Both the position numbers and the translations under genes were made by a program. 48,604 nucleotides of DNA, taken from NCBI GenBank assembly GCA_002418285.1, contig DIDT01000038.1, forward strand, positions 28,727 to 77,330, written 5' to 3'. This stretch comes from Phycisphaerales bacterium UBA5793 (GTDB lineage: Bacteria; Planctomycetota; Phycisphaerae; Phycisphaerales; UBA5793). Shown piece by piece: positions 23,779 to 32,669 of this stretch. How positions within the stretch are numbered: position 1 is the stretch's first letter; each line of letters begins with the position of its first letter. A model generated the notes under the pieces. The model did not search any database and was not told the origin of the DNA. It worked only from the letters and a program-made list of their open reading frames with translations.

Positions 23779-25590
23779 ATGCCGATGCACCACTCTCGAC
23801 CTAGCGTGTTACTCATGCCCAGTCGCCAGACCATCTTCGTCGTGTTGCTGATCGGCTCGATTTCGGCAGTTGTGGCGTCAATGCAGGGATGCAAGGGGCC
23901 ACTGCAAACCGCTTCCGAAGCTGAGCTTCGCCGTTCGCTCAACTCAACCATTCCCCATGAGATTGGGCAGACGCGGCCGAACGATCTGACCCTAACCGCC
24001 GAGCCGAGTCAGCTAGAGGGAACGTACATCCCAGCCAATCGCATCGATGAACTCGACCGCATGGCCGGTCCGATCGCCAATGCCACCAGCCCGACCATCG
24101 AATTTGGCTCAGATTTGAGAGGCGAACCAACCAAGGCCGTACCTCTCAGCCTTCGAGATGCGATTCTTTCCGCCGTGCGAAACAACTTGTCCGTGCAGGT
24201 CGGTGCCATCACGCCGGCTATGCGGGAATCTGACATCACGCGCGCCGAGGCGCGTTTTGATGCGGTGTTCTTCTCCAACCTGAGTTGGTCGAACATCGAT
24301 GAACCCTCTCCGGTGGCTGTGATCCGCGGCACGCCCATCGGCAGCGGCATCATCCAGCGCGATGAACGAACGCTCGGCACGGGAATCCGCAAGAATCTCG
24401 CCAGCGGCGGTCGCATGACGCTGCAGACCTCCATCAGCCGCACCAAGGACGAGTCGCCCGGCCGACGCACGACCCCCGACCCGGCATACGCCTCGAGTGT
24501 GGAGCTGATTCTCGAGCAGCCGCTGCTTCGAGGCTTCGGCTCAGAAGAGAATCTCTCGGAGATTCGCCTTAATCGCAACGCCCACCGCCGAGAGATTGAG
24601 AACTACCGCTCCACCCTGCTCCAGACCGTCAACGACACCGAATCAGCCTACTGGAATCTCGTTGCCGCCCGACAGTCGCTGCTTGTGCGACAGCGCCTGC
24701 TGGAACGGGGCGAAGGGACACGGGACAAGCTGGTGAAGCGCGGCGACTACGACACCGAGCCGGCCCAGATTTCCGATGCCATTGCTCGCGTTCAATCGCG
24801 CCAGGTTGACTTGCGTCGCGCCAAGGACGACGTCCTTCGCGCCTCGGACCAGATCAAGCAACTCATGAACGCACCCGGCCTGTCGGTCGGTAGCGAGCTG
24901 CTCGTTGAGCCCGTCGATGTGGCGGTTTCAGACGGCATCACATTTAACTACGCCGACATCATCACAACTGCTCTGCAGAATCGCCCCGAGTTGCGCCAGG
25001 CTTTGCTGGGCATCGACGATGCGTCGATTCGCCAGATGCTCGCTGACAACCTCCGATTGCCGGCTCTCGATCTGGCCACGACGGTGCGCTGGAATGGATT
25101 GGACAATTCGTTCGAAGACAGTTACAACCGTCTCGGTGAGCAGCACTTCATTGACTACATGATCCAGCTTCGCTTCGAGCACCCCATCGGCAATCGCGAG
25201 GCGCAGGCAAACTACCGCGTCGCCCGATTGGGGCGCGTGCAGTCGATCCTCAATTACAAGCAAGCCGTACAGAATGTAACGCTCGACGTCAAAACAGCCC
25301 TGCGCGCCGTGCAGCTGAATTTCGATTTGCTTGGACCGACGCGCGACGCTCGTCTCGCCGCCGCAGAGAACCTTCGAACAATCGAAGTGAAGGAAAAAAC
25401 GAATACCGCCACCACGCCGGAGTTCCTCAATATCAAGCTGCAACGCCAGGAATCCCTGGCCGCGGCTGAACTCGAGGAGATCCGCGCGGTGGTCAACTAC
25501 CAGATCGCCGTGGCGAATCTGTACAACGCGATGGGCATCGGTCTCGAGCGCAACCAGATCAAGTTCGCCGTCCCCGATCCGATGCAGTAG
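23779..25590 (+). CDS. TolC-family outer-membrane efflux lipoprotein
   Basis: A 603-aa protein. An N-terminal hydrophobic segment, IFVVLLIGSISAVVAS, ends in a lipobox-like MQGC. Two outer-membrane-efflux (OEP) repeats follow: about 115-350 with LRDAILSAVRNNLSVQV and coiled-coil helices, and about 385-590 with YADIITTALQNRPELRQALLG and NYQIAVANLYNAMGI. Such proteins form trimeric outer-membrane exit ducts for efflux pumps or type I secretion. No RND or membrane-fusion partner is adjacent. The first ATG (23779, AGGA upstream) is used; one at 23815 is possible. Confidence 0.87.
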   Translation: MPMHHSRPSVLLMPSRQTIFVVLLIGSISAVVASMQGCKGPLQTASEAELRRSLNSTIPHEIGQTRPNDLTLTAEPSQLEGTYIPANRIDELDRMAGPIANATSPTIEFGSDLRGEPTKAVPLSLRDAILSAVRNNLSVQVGAITPAMRESDITRAEARFDAVFFSNLSWSNIDEPSPVAVIRGTPIGSGIIQRDERTLGTGIRKNLASGGRMTLQTSISRTKDESPGRRTTPDPAYASSVELILEQPLLRGFGSEENLSEIRLNRNAHRREIENYRSTLLQTVNDTESAYWNLVAARQSLLVRQRLLERGEGTRDKLVKRGDYDTEPAQISDAIARVQSRQVDLRRAKDDVLRASDQIKQLMNAPGLSVGSELLVEPVDVAVSDGITFNYADIITTALQNRPELRQALLGIDDASIRQMLADNLRLPALDLATTVRWNGLDNSFEDSYNRLGEQHFIDYMIQLRFEHPIGNREAQANYRVARLGRVQSILNYKQAVQNVTLDVKTALRAVQLNFDLLGPTRDARLAAAENLRTIEVKEKTNTATTPEFLNIKLQRQESLAAAELEEIRAVVNYQIAVANLYNAMGIGLERNQIKFAVPDPMQ

Positions 25591-25737
25591 GCGACGTCTC
25601 GCCCTCGGCGGTAGCGTGCCACCCGGCCCATGCTCTCGGATCGCCCGTCGCAGCCATTGTTCCCACCCTCCTCGTGCGCGCGGGTTTCCTGCACATGAGG
25701 GCGACGGTGCACGGAACAACTCTGTCTCGCGGTCGGA

Positions 25738-27114
25738 CTATTCGATCGTCACGACATTGCTCGTTGCGCACGAAGCAAGATCCAGTATTTGAAGATGCCC
25801 GCCACAGACTGCCGCCGACGCGCTGGAGGTGAGCGAACCTTCGCCGTCGGGGCCTGAGTTCCCCCGCCAGACGACCCGGATCTGGTTGCTGCCCAGTCCC
25901 ATCACGGTGCCCGCACACGGGTTGCCGTTCGGGATGCGGTACGAGCCCGTGTCGCGTGCGAACACCAACGCGATTGTCCTGCCGGCCGTTGCGCGTGTCC
26001 ACAACGCCTCGAATGGTCCACCCGAGGGGCATGAGGTGACGATGTCGAGGCGCGGCCCGCAGTCTAGGTGGAAGAGGTACGCCGACCCCGAGTCGCTGCC
26101 GTTGTCGTCGTTCCCAGCCGCTCCGCTAAGGACTGTGGATCCGCTGATCGCGACGGAACTGCCGAATCGATCCCGAGCGGCGCCGTCACGAGGCATTATT
26201 TTAAGGAGTTGCTCTCCGGTGTTCAGGTCGAAGATATACGTTGATCCAGCGTTGATGCCGTTGTGGCTGTCGCGTTGGGCTCCCACGATGGCGGTCATGC
26301 CGCTGATGGAGACGGACACGCCGAACACGTCGCCATCCCTGCCGTCGCTGGGCAGGAGTTTGAAGAGCTGTTGCCCCGTGGTCGTATCGAAGACGTAAAC
26401 CGAGCCGGAGTCCGTGCCGTTGTCGTCGTCCAAGGCCGCTCCGACGATGGCGACGTTCCCGCTGATGGCGACGGATCGACCGAAGTCGTCGTCCGCCGCT
26501 CCATCATCCGGTGTGAGCTTGAAAAGCTGCTGGCCTGTGGTCGTATCAAAGAGGTACGCCGATCCAGAGTCGAACCCATTGTCGTCGTCGTAGTGTGCTC
26601 CGACTATGGCGGTGGTGTCGACTATGGCGACTGCGCATCCGAACTCATCCCTCGTTGCTCCGTCGCTGGGCGTGAGCTTGAATAATTGCTGGCCCGTGAA
26701 CGCGTCGAAGAGATATGCCGAACCAGAGTCGCTGCCGTTGTCGTTATCGTAGTGGGCGCCGACGATGGCCAAGGTGCCGTTCACGGCGACAGAGTACCCA
26801 AACTCATTGCCCGCAGAACCGTCGTCGGGTAGGAGCTTGAAGAGCGGCTGGCCGGTGATCGTGTCGAACACATACGCGGAGCCGGACCCGTCGCCGTTAT
26901 CGTCGTCCAAGTATGCGCCAACGATGGCTATGGCATCGCTGAGTGCAACGGCATGACCGAACAGGTCATCCGGCGCGCCGTCCGGGGCGAGAAGCTTCGA
27001 CTCGCACTGCGCATCGAGCTGGCGCACTGCAAAGCCGACAGTGGCGGCGATAACGAGAACCCCCAGAATCCGGGATAAGCTGACAGTCGAAAATCGTGTC
27101 GCGGGTCTTCGCAT
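25738..27114 (-). CDS. Secreted FG-GAP repeat protein
   Basis: A 458-aa exported protein. The start at 27114 has GAGGA eight bases upstream and opens a signal peptide (SRILGVLVIAATVGFAV) ending near DAQ. Six tandem repeats of about 55 residues follow, each with FGxxVAxxxxxAIVGA, then DDDNGxDSGSAYxFDxxTGQ and LFKLxPxDGA. This is the FG-GAP pattern, where Asp/Asn-rich loops bind calcium in integrin-like beta-propellers. The last about 100 residues are a different domain seen on other planctomycete secreted proteins (TRATAGRTIALVFARDTGSY). Surface or periplasmic; partner unknown. Confidence 0.85.
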   Translation of the reverse strand: MRRPATRFSTVSLSRILGVLVIAATVGFAVRQLDAQCESKLLAPDGAPDDLFGHAVALSDAIAIVGAYLDDDNGDGSGSAYVFDTITGQPLFKLLPDDGSAGNEFGYSVAVNGTLAIVGAHYDNDNGSDSGSAYLFDAFTGQQLFKLTPSDGATRDEFGCAVAIVDTTAIVGAHYDDDNGFDSGSAYLFDTTTGQQLFKLTPDDGAADDDFGRSVAISGNVAIVGAALDDDNGTDSGSVYVFDTTTGQQLFKLLPSDGRDGDVFGVSVSISGMTAIVGAQRDSHNGINAGSTYIFDLNTGEQLLKIMPRDGAARDRFGSSVAISGSTVLSGAAGNDDNGSDSGSAYLFHLDCGPRLDIVTSCPSGGPFEALWTRATAGRTIALVFARDTGSYRIPNGNPCAGTVMGLGSNQIRVVWRGNSGPDGEGSLTSSASAAVCGGHLQILDLASCATSNVVTIE

Positions 27115-27684
27115 CTCAGGATTCCTCGGTTGCGGTCGTTGGAACTTTGTCCCATGTATTTTCACCGTTGCCGAATCGGGCGGCGGCAGTCCGCCGGCTC
27201 AAGATCGTCGAGGCGCCGCCACCAGCGGTAGAGGCGCGGAGACAGATGGGATCAACGTGCAAAAGACAGCCCCTTCGGCGGATGTGCAGTTCGGTACCGC
27301 CCAGGACACCGGATGACCGCAATCACAAGATCTTTCACAAAACCATGGGAAGCGGACCCTGTCCGTTCAGTCGCCGTCCCCCTAACAAGGCGAAGCAAAC
27401 GAAGCCCCGCGCCCTGCGAGGAAGGACCTAGCCGCGGTGGCGGTTGCTGACGCCTTGATCGGCATCGCACCCTGCCCCGCTTCGGTTGCGGTCCGGGAGG
27501 ACCGTCTCAAACTTCGGGCGAAGAGAGGACGCATTTGGAGTTGCCACAGGCTTGCCGGACGCATTGCCAGTGAAGCGGTCCGTTCCTACTGTTGGGCTCT
27601 CATCGCGGAACATTGTGAAATCTGTCACAAACGGGCGTTCATCCCTACAATGGACCGGCCCGGCAAGAAAAGGACTGCTCCAGC
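27115..27684. other. Long intergenic region between divergent FG-GAP gene and atpD
   Basis: These 570 bases hold no coding frame I believe. They contain the CRP-like palindrome and the probable -10 for atpD near the right end, and two TCACAA half-sites near 27323-27340. Confidence 0.5.
27613..27630 (+). promoter_or_regulatory. CRP/FNR-type palindrome upstream of atpD
   Basis: TTGTGAAATCTGTCACAA is a perfect inverted repeat containing TGTGA-N6-TCACA, the CRP consensus. A TACAAT at 27646-27651 would be the -10, placing the palindrome near -38 to -41, over the -35 region. That is class II activator geometry. Whether this organism's CRP-like proteins use this consensus is unknown. Confidence 0.5.
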
Positions 27685-29124
27685 ATGGCAACCACCGGCA
27701 GCGTGATCCAGGTCATCGGCTCCACCTTCGACGCTCAGTTTCCTGAGAGCGATATCCCGGATATCTACAACGCAGTCAAGATCGAGGCGAAGAATCGCGG
27801 CATCGAAATCAAAATCACCGGCGAAGTGCAGCAGCACCTCGGGGGTGGCCGCGTTCGCGCCGTCGCCCTTGGCTCCACCGACGGCATGAGTCGCGGGATG
27901 GACTGCGTGGACACCGGATCTTCTGTTCGCGTACCCGTGGGTGAACCAGTACTCGGCCGCGTGTTCAATCTGCTTGGCGACCCCGTCGACAAGAAGGGCC
28001 CCGTCAATGTCAAAGAAACGCGCCCGATCCACCAGACGCCGCCAGAGTTCAGCGAACTCTCTCCCAAGACTGAGATGCTGGAAACTGGCATCAAGGTCGT
28101 CGATTTGCTCTGCCCGTTTGTCCGCGGCGGGAAGATTGGACTATTCGGCGGTGCAGGCGTCGGAAAGACCGTCATCATCCAGGAAATGATCGCCCGCGTC
28201 GCCAAGAACTTCGGCGGCTACAGCGTGTTCGCCGGCGTCGGCGAGCGTACCCGTGAAGGCAATGACCTGTGGCGCGAAATGGCGGAAGCCGTTTATACCG
28301 ATGCCGACGGCAAGCAATCACGCGTCCTCGATAAGGTCGCCATGGTCTTCGGCCAGATGAACGAACCTCCGGGCGCCCGTCTCCGCGTTGCGCTCTCCGC
28401 ACTGACTATGTGCGAGCAGTTCCGCGATGAGTCGGGCAAGGAAACCCTGCTCTTCGTGGACAACATCTTCCGCTTCACCCAAGCCGGCTCGGAAGTGTCG
28501 GCACTACTTGGCCGCATGCCTTCGGCAGTAGGCTACCAGCCGACTCTCGGCACCGAAATGGGTGAACTCCAGGAACGCATTACCTCCACCAGCCGCGGCG
28601 CCATCACCTCGGTGCAGGCCATTTACGTGCCCGCCGACGACCTGACCGACCCCGCGCCGGCAACGACCTTTAGCCACTTGGATGCTTTCGTCGTTCTCGA
28701 ACGGTCAATCGCCGAAAAGGGCATCTATCCCGCCATCGATCCGCTGGCTTCAACGAGCCGTATTCTCGATCCAGGTGTCGTCGGCGAGCGTCACTACAAC
28801 ATCGCCAAGACCGTGCAGGGCATCCTGCAGCGCTACCGCGATCTCAAAGACATCATTGCCATCCTCGGTGTCGACGAACTGAGCGAAGAGGACAAGCTGA
28901 TCGTCAGCCGCGCCCGAAAGATCGAGCGATTCCTCTCCCAGCCGTTCCACGTTGCCGAGGTGTTCACAGGCCAGCCCGGTATCGACTCGAAACTGAGCGA
29001 GACACTCGATTCGTTCGATGCGCTTTGCCGCGGCGAGGGCGATGACCTTCCGGAAGGTTCGTTCATGTACGTCGGCACGCTCGAGGACGCTCGCACCAAG
29101 GCCGCCAAGATGGCCAGTTCCTGA
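27685..29124 (+). CDS. atpD: F-type ATP synthase subunit beta
   Basis: A 479-aa catalytic F1 subunit. The Walker A loop is GGAGVGKT, followed by the GERTREGNDLWREM block, Walker B in LLFVDNIFRFTQAGSEVS, and GRMPSAVGYQPTL. Length and motifs are normal, so it should be functional. No other atp gene is next to it: atpC usually follows, but here an unrelated protein follows after a terminator. AAGGA precedes the ATG. A vacuolar/archaeal-type A/B subunit is ruled out by the F1-specific motifs. Confidence 0.97.
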   Translation: MATTGSVIQVIGSTFDAQFPESDIPDIYNAVKIEAKNRGIEIKITGEVQQHLGGGRVRAVALGSTDGMSRGMDCVDTGSSVRVPVGEPVLGRVFNLLGDPVDKKGPVNVKETRPIHQTPPEFSELSPKTEMLETGIKVVDLLCPFVRGGKIGLFGGAGVGKTVIIQEMIARVAKNFGGYSVFAGVGERTREGNDLWREMAEAVYTDADGKQSRVLDKVAMVFGQMNEPPGARLRVALSALTMCEQFRDESGKETLLFVDNIFRFTQAGSEVSALLGRMPSAVGYQPTLGTEMGELQERITSTSRGAITSVQAIYVPADDLTDPAPATTFSHLDAFVVLERSIAEKGIYPAIDPLASTSRILDPGVVGERHYNIAKTVQGILQRYRDLKDIIAILGVDELSEEDKLIVSRARKIERFLSQPFHVAEVFTGQPGIDSKLSETLDSFDALCRGEGDDLPEGSFMYVGTLEDARTKAAKMASS

Positions 29125-29150
29125 CCCAGGCCCGACCCGCGTGACCCTGC

Positions 29151-29185
29151 AAGGCCCGCGGCTCCTGTCGCGGGCCTTGTTCATT
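29151..29185 (+). terminator. Terminator after atpD
   Basis: AAGGCCCGCG at 29151-29160 pairs perfectly with CGCGGGCCTT at 29169-29178 over an 8-nt loop, then TTGTTCATT-type T-rich sequence. It makes atpD monocistronic. Confidence 0.75.
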
Positions 29186-29275
29186 GGTGCGGTTTGCATC
29201 GAACGGTGGAATTCCTGCCAGGGCTTGCCGCTGCGGTCGACATTTCCATATGTGCCGATTTCAGCAGGAGGTTCC

Positions 29276-29821
29276 ATGCGCCGTTTATTCGTTTCCGTGA
29301 TCATCATCACCATCGGCGCTCTACTCAGCGCCGGGGTGCAACGGCACCAACCGCCGGATTTGCGATCAATCACCCCGCTTGTCAGCTGGTCGGGAGCATT
29401 CAGTGAGATTCACGTTCCGACGATTCAGCGGGTAGTGAATCGCGAGCAGTGGGCCGCACTCTGGAAGCGGCACATGGGCCGCAAGACCGAACGAAACGCC
29501 ACCAACGTGCAGGTGATCCCCGAGGTCGACTTCGAGACCTGTATGGTCGTGGCCGTGTTCTCCGGCGAGATGACCCAGAGCAATGGCAACACGGTTGCCA
29601 GCCTCATCGATTTCGACGACCACCTCCGCCTGCGGTATGCACGGCACCTGTTTGAGGTATCCGTTCGCGCGGAACGGGACGCGCGGCTGGTGGACGTCAC
29701 TCCCTACGGTATCTTTGTCATTCCACGATCCGATAAGCGAATCGAAGTGGAAGAGGAAATCCCCAGCATGTTTGGCCGCCCACCAGATGCGCGGTCGGTC
29801 GGGGTCATCCCGGCGCGGTGA
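29276..29821 (+). CDS. Small exported protein, PrcB-like
   Basis: A 181-aa protein with a textbook GCAGGAGG before the ATG. An N-terminal hydrophobic stretch (LFVSVIIITIGALLSAGV) is a signal or anchor. The body, with REQWAALWKRHMG, PEVDFETCMVVAVFSGE and a following beta strand pair, resembles the PrcB C-terminal domain family (W-x-LW then DFxxxMVxAVFxGE). PrcB assists an extracellular protease in oral spirochaetes, but the domain is widespread with unknown roles. The resemblance is by pattern only. Confidence 0.65.
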   Translation: MRRLFVSVIIITIGALLSAGVQRHQPPDLRSITPLVSWSGAFSEIHVPTIQRVVNREQWAALWKRHMGRKTERNATNVQVIPEVDFETCMVVAVFSGEMTQSNGNTVASLIDFDDHLRLRYARHLFEVSVRAERDARLVDVTPYGIFVIPRSDKRIEVEEEIPSMFGRPPDARSVGVIPAR

Positions 29822-30098
29822 ATGGCAAGGATTTCGGCGAATGATCGTGCGGCTCAGACGTCATTGATGCCGGGTGGTCGGGTTTCACGCGTCTCATGGA
29901 CCAGGTGGGGCTGGTTCAGGACCATCGCGCTGTCGGCAGGGGCCGATCTGTCCGATGCTAACAGCCTGAAAGGACTGGTGTCCGGCTCGGGGCCGGCGCT
30001 ATGATTGCGACCCAAAAAGAGCGGGCCAGCTTTTCGGACCTACATGAGACGGCCCGGCCCCGCACACAGGAACCAGATACCTGAATCAGGAGGCTGAG

Positions 30099-31133
30099 AT
30101 GTCCCTTCACACGACGGAGAATTCGTCCCGCTGCAGCACCATCAACCGGGGATGGGCGGTTGGCTTGATCCTCGCCGCCTCGATCGCTGCTTCGGCATGC
30201 GCTCAGGACAAGCCGGCAGGGCCTGCCACCACGGCCACCCCGTCTGCAGCGGAAGAGAATGTCTTCTTCGGCCCCAAGTTTAAGAAAGACCACGTCGTGG
30301 TCTACCAGTTCCAGGCCGACAACATGAGCGTCCAGACCCAGAACGATCTGGACATGGTTGATTCAACTTACACCGAATCAGTCATGCGATTCACGGTCAA
30401 CGACGTCCATGAAGATGGCTCGGCTGACCTGACCATGACCTATGACCGCATCTTCACCTCGGGCGATGTCTATTTCGGCGGTAAGTACGTCTTCGACTCC
30501 ACACAGGAGACCCAGGATGAGGAGACGGACGCCAAGGTTATCGACGCCCTGCGCAAACTCGCCAATTCGACCGTCAAGTTCCACGCCGATGCGCAAGGCA
30601 ACGTGGATCCCGCCAGCGTCGTTGGCACCGAGGCCGCCTGCGAGGCGATGGAGAAGCTGACCCCACTGCAGGGACGCGTTGGCGAATTCAATCCCGAGGG
30701 CCTTGCGGAACTCTTTGAGAGCACCTGGCGCGTTGGCAACGAGACCTACACCCGCGACATCAGCAAACCTTGGCAGGACGTCCAGAAGACTCCCGTCGAG
30801 GGCCTGGGAGAATGGACCTTTACCAGCGACTACCAGACACTCGACAAGTCCACGGAGCAGATTGTTCTGGGCATGAAAATGGTCATGGCGCTCGAGTTTC
30901 AGCCGCCCGACGAAATGATCGAGGGGATGCTCAAGATTCTTGAGACCAAGTTCGACATGCTCAAGGGCGACTTCCGCTACGTCTGGGACCGCGAAAACAA
31001 CGAACTTCTCGAGCGCTCCGGCGAACTCGAGTTCCGCTGGCTCATCGTTCAGGAAGGCCTCTTCGAAGGCGAAACCGTCCGCACGGACCAGCACCAGAAT
31101 GTGAAATCGTCCATGAAGCGAATCGAAGGCTGA
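30099..31133 (+). CDS. Exported protein of unknown function (DUF6263-like)
   Basis: A 344-aa protein, CAGGAGG seven bases before the ATG. The N-terminal segment WAVGLILAASIAASACAQ is a signal peptide with a possible lipobox (ASAC). The body is a soluble alpha/beta domain with repeated YxFxxDNMxV and VNDVHEDGSADLTMTYDR strands, resembling proteins with DUF6263, whose role is unknown. A hairpin follows. No operon partner. Confidence 0.6.
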   Translation: MSLHTTENSSRCSTINRGWAVGLILAASIAASACAQDKPAGPATTATPSAAEENVFFGPKFKKDHVVVYQFQADNMSVQTQNDLDMVDSTYTESVMRFTVNDVHEDGSADLTMTYDRIFTSGDVYFGGKYVFDSTQETQDEETDAKVIDALRKLANSTVKFHADAQGNVDPASVVGTEAACEAMEKLTPLQGRVGEFNPEGLAELFESTWRVGNETYTRDISKPWQDVQKTPVEGLGEWTFTSDYQTLDKSTEQIVLGMKMVMALEFQPPDEMIEGMLKILETKFDMLKGDFRYVWDRENNELLERSGELEFRWLIVQEGLFEGETVRTDQHQNVKSSMKRIEG

Positions 31134-31173
31134 TTCACGAATCAGGCCCCGCTTCGCATCACCAGCCATTCGA

Positions 31174-31204
31174 AACACCCCCGGGTCGTATACTCGGGGG
31201 TGTT
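31174..31204 (+). terminator. Hairpin terminator
   Basis: AACACCCCCG at 31174-31183 pairs with CGGGGGTGTT at 31195-31204. CGCTTTGG follows, a weak T-run. Confidence 0.6.
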
Positions 31205-31246
31205 CGCTTTGGCCGCCTCCCAGCGCGGCCGAGCTTCGCTGACCGC

Positions 31247-32581
31247 ATGACGCCGCGTTCCCTTCCCATCCTCATGCCCCGCACCAGCGAGCAGCGCTAT
31301 TCGTGTCACGGCTGCGCCGGCTGTTGTCGCGACTTCACCGTCCAGTTGCGAGCTGATGACATCGCCAAACTGAACAAACAGAAGTGGGAGCAGAGCTTGG
31401 GCCAGTCGCCGATCGTCGAGTTTCGCGGCCGCAAGTGGCTCCGCCAGCGCGAAGATGGCGCCTGCGTATTCCTCGAAGACGACGGCCGCTGCCGCATTCA
31501 CGCCGAGTTCGGCCTGGAGAACAAGCCCCTCGCCTGCCAGATGTTCCCGTTCGTGCTCGTGCCGAGAGAGAAAGGGATCCAGGTCGCCCTGAGCTACGCC
31601 TGTCCCTCGATGATCAACAACCGCGGCGCGGACATCGCTTCGCACACCGAAGAGGTTCGCCGCATGGCACGGCTGTTGCCCGAACTGGAGCAAGCCAGGA
31701 CGCGTCCGGTGTTGCTCAACTCGCGTCTCTCGGCCTCGCGTCAAGAAGAAGACGCCGTGGCCCGGGCCTTTGAGCTGTTGCTCGGCCGGGTGGATCTACC
31801 GATGTCTCAACGCCTCGACGGCGCGGCGTGGCTCACGTCGATGCTGCGCCAAGCGAGGCTGGACAACGTCCGCGATCAGCGGCTGCGCGACCTGCTCGAT
31901 TGGCTTGTGCAGACCTTCGAGGAGGAAATCGACGCCACCGGACCGGGAATCGCGACGCCGCGCCGAATGAAGGTGCTGCGCCAGGTGGTTTTTGCCCATG
32001 TCGAAGATGTGAAGGTCGGTGCCGTGACGGGCCGCGGTATTGGTGGATTGGCCATCCGGCAGTTCTGGAGGCACCACTTGTTCGGCCGTGGCCGGGGCGT
32101 GACGCCAGCCATCGCGCGGACGTGGCCGCAAGAGATCCGTTTTGATGCCGTGGATCGCGTCGAACCTGCAACGGAAGTTGGCGAGCTGCGCGCGATTGAC
32201 GCCGTACTGCTTCGTTATCTGAGATCCCGCATCCTCGCGGGACGTGCCTGGGGTCCGGGCTACTACGACCTGCCCATCATCACCGGTTTGGAAGCGCTCT
32301 GGACGATGACCGCGGCGACGGGCTGGCTCGCCCGCCTGCATGCCGGTGCCCACTCCCGATCAGAACTTACTGCGGCAGACGTCGAAGCAGCCCTGCTCCG
32401 CACCGATCGTGCGGCTGGCCGCGCCCCGTGGCTCGGATCTCGCGGCGAGAGGCTGCGCCTTGCCTGGCTCGCCGAGGCGGGTGGTATTCGCAGCCTGCTC
32501 CACGCCATGCGCTTCACGGACGAAACGCTTGAAGACGACGAGGCCGAGGCAGGTGATTCACCCGATGTCGCCGCCAATTGA
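31247..32581 (+). CDS. YkgJ-type cysteine-cluster protein
   Basis: A 444-aa protein. The N-terminal domain (about 18-125) has the YkgJ/zinc- or iron-chelate pattern: YSCHGCAGCCRDF, then GACVFLEDDGRCRIHAEFG and LACQMFPF, with a further Cys in SYACPS, eight cysteines that could bind an Fe-S or metal cluster. The remaining about 300 residues are mostly helical without known motifs. YkgJ proteins are widely conserved with no settled activity. No clear Shine-Dalgarno precedes the ATG; 31274 is an alternative start. Confidence 0.8.
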   Translation: MTPRSLPILMPRTSEQRYSCHGCAGCCRDFTVQLRADDIAKLNKQKWEQSLGQSPIVEFRGRKWLRQREDGACVFLEDDGRCRIHAEFGLENKPLACQMFPFVLVPREKGIQVALSYACPSMINNRGADIASHTEEVRRMARLLPELEQARTRPVLLNSRLSASRQEEDAVARAFELLLGRVDLPMSQRLDGAAWLTSMLRQARLDNVRDQRLRDLLDWLVQTFEEEIDATGPGIATPRRMKVLRQVVFAHVEDVKVGAVTGRGIGGLAIRQFWRHHLFGRGRGVTPAIARTWPQEIRFDAVDRVEPATEVGELRAIDAVLLRYLRSRILAGRAWGPGYYDLPIITGLEALWTMTAATGWLARLHAGAHSRSELTAADVEAALLRTDRAAGRAPWLGSRGERLRLAWLAEAGGIRSLLHAMRFTDETLEDDEAEAGDSPDVAAN

Positions 32582-32669
32582 TGACGATCCGGCGCGCGCG
32601 GCTACACTTTCCGCTTCTGCGACGACCGTCGCGCACCACGCTGTCCAAGGGTGAAAGGCCGCTGCCAGT

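Noticed and set aside
27323..27340. Two TCACAA half-sites as a further CRP-like operator
   Set aside because: They are direct, not inverted, and far from any promoter; likely chance.
27115..27684. Riboswitch or small RNA upstream of atpD
   Set aside because: No recognisable conserved aptamer or terminator structure was seen.
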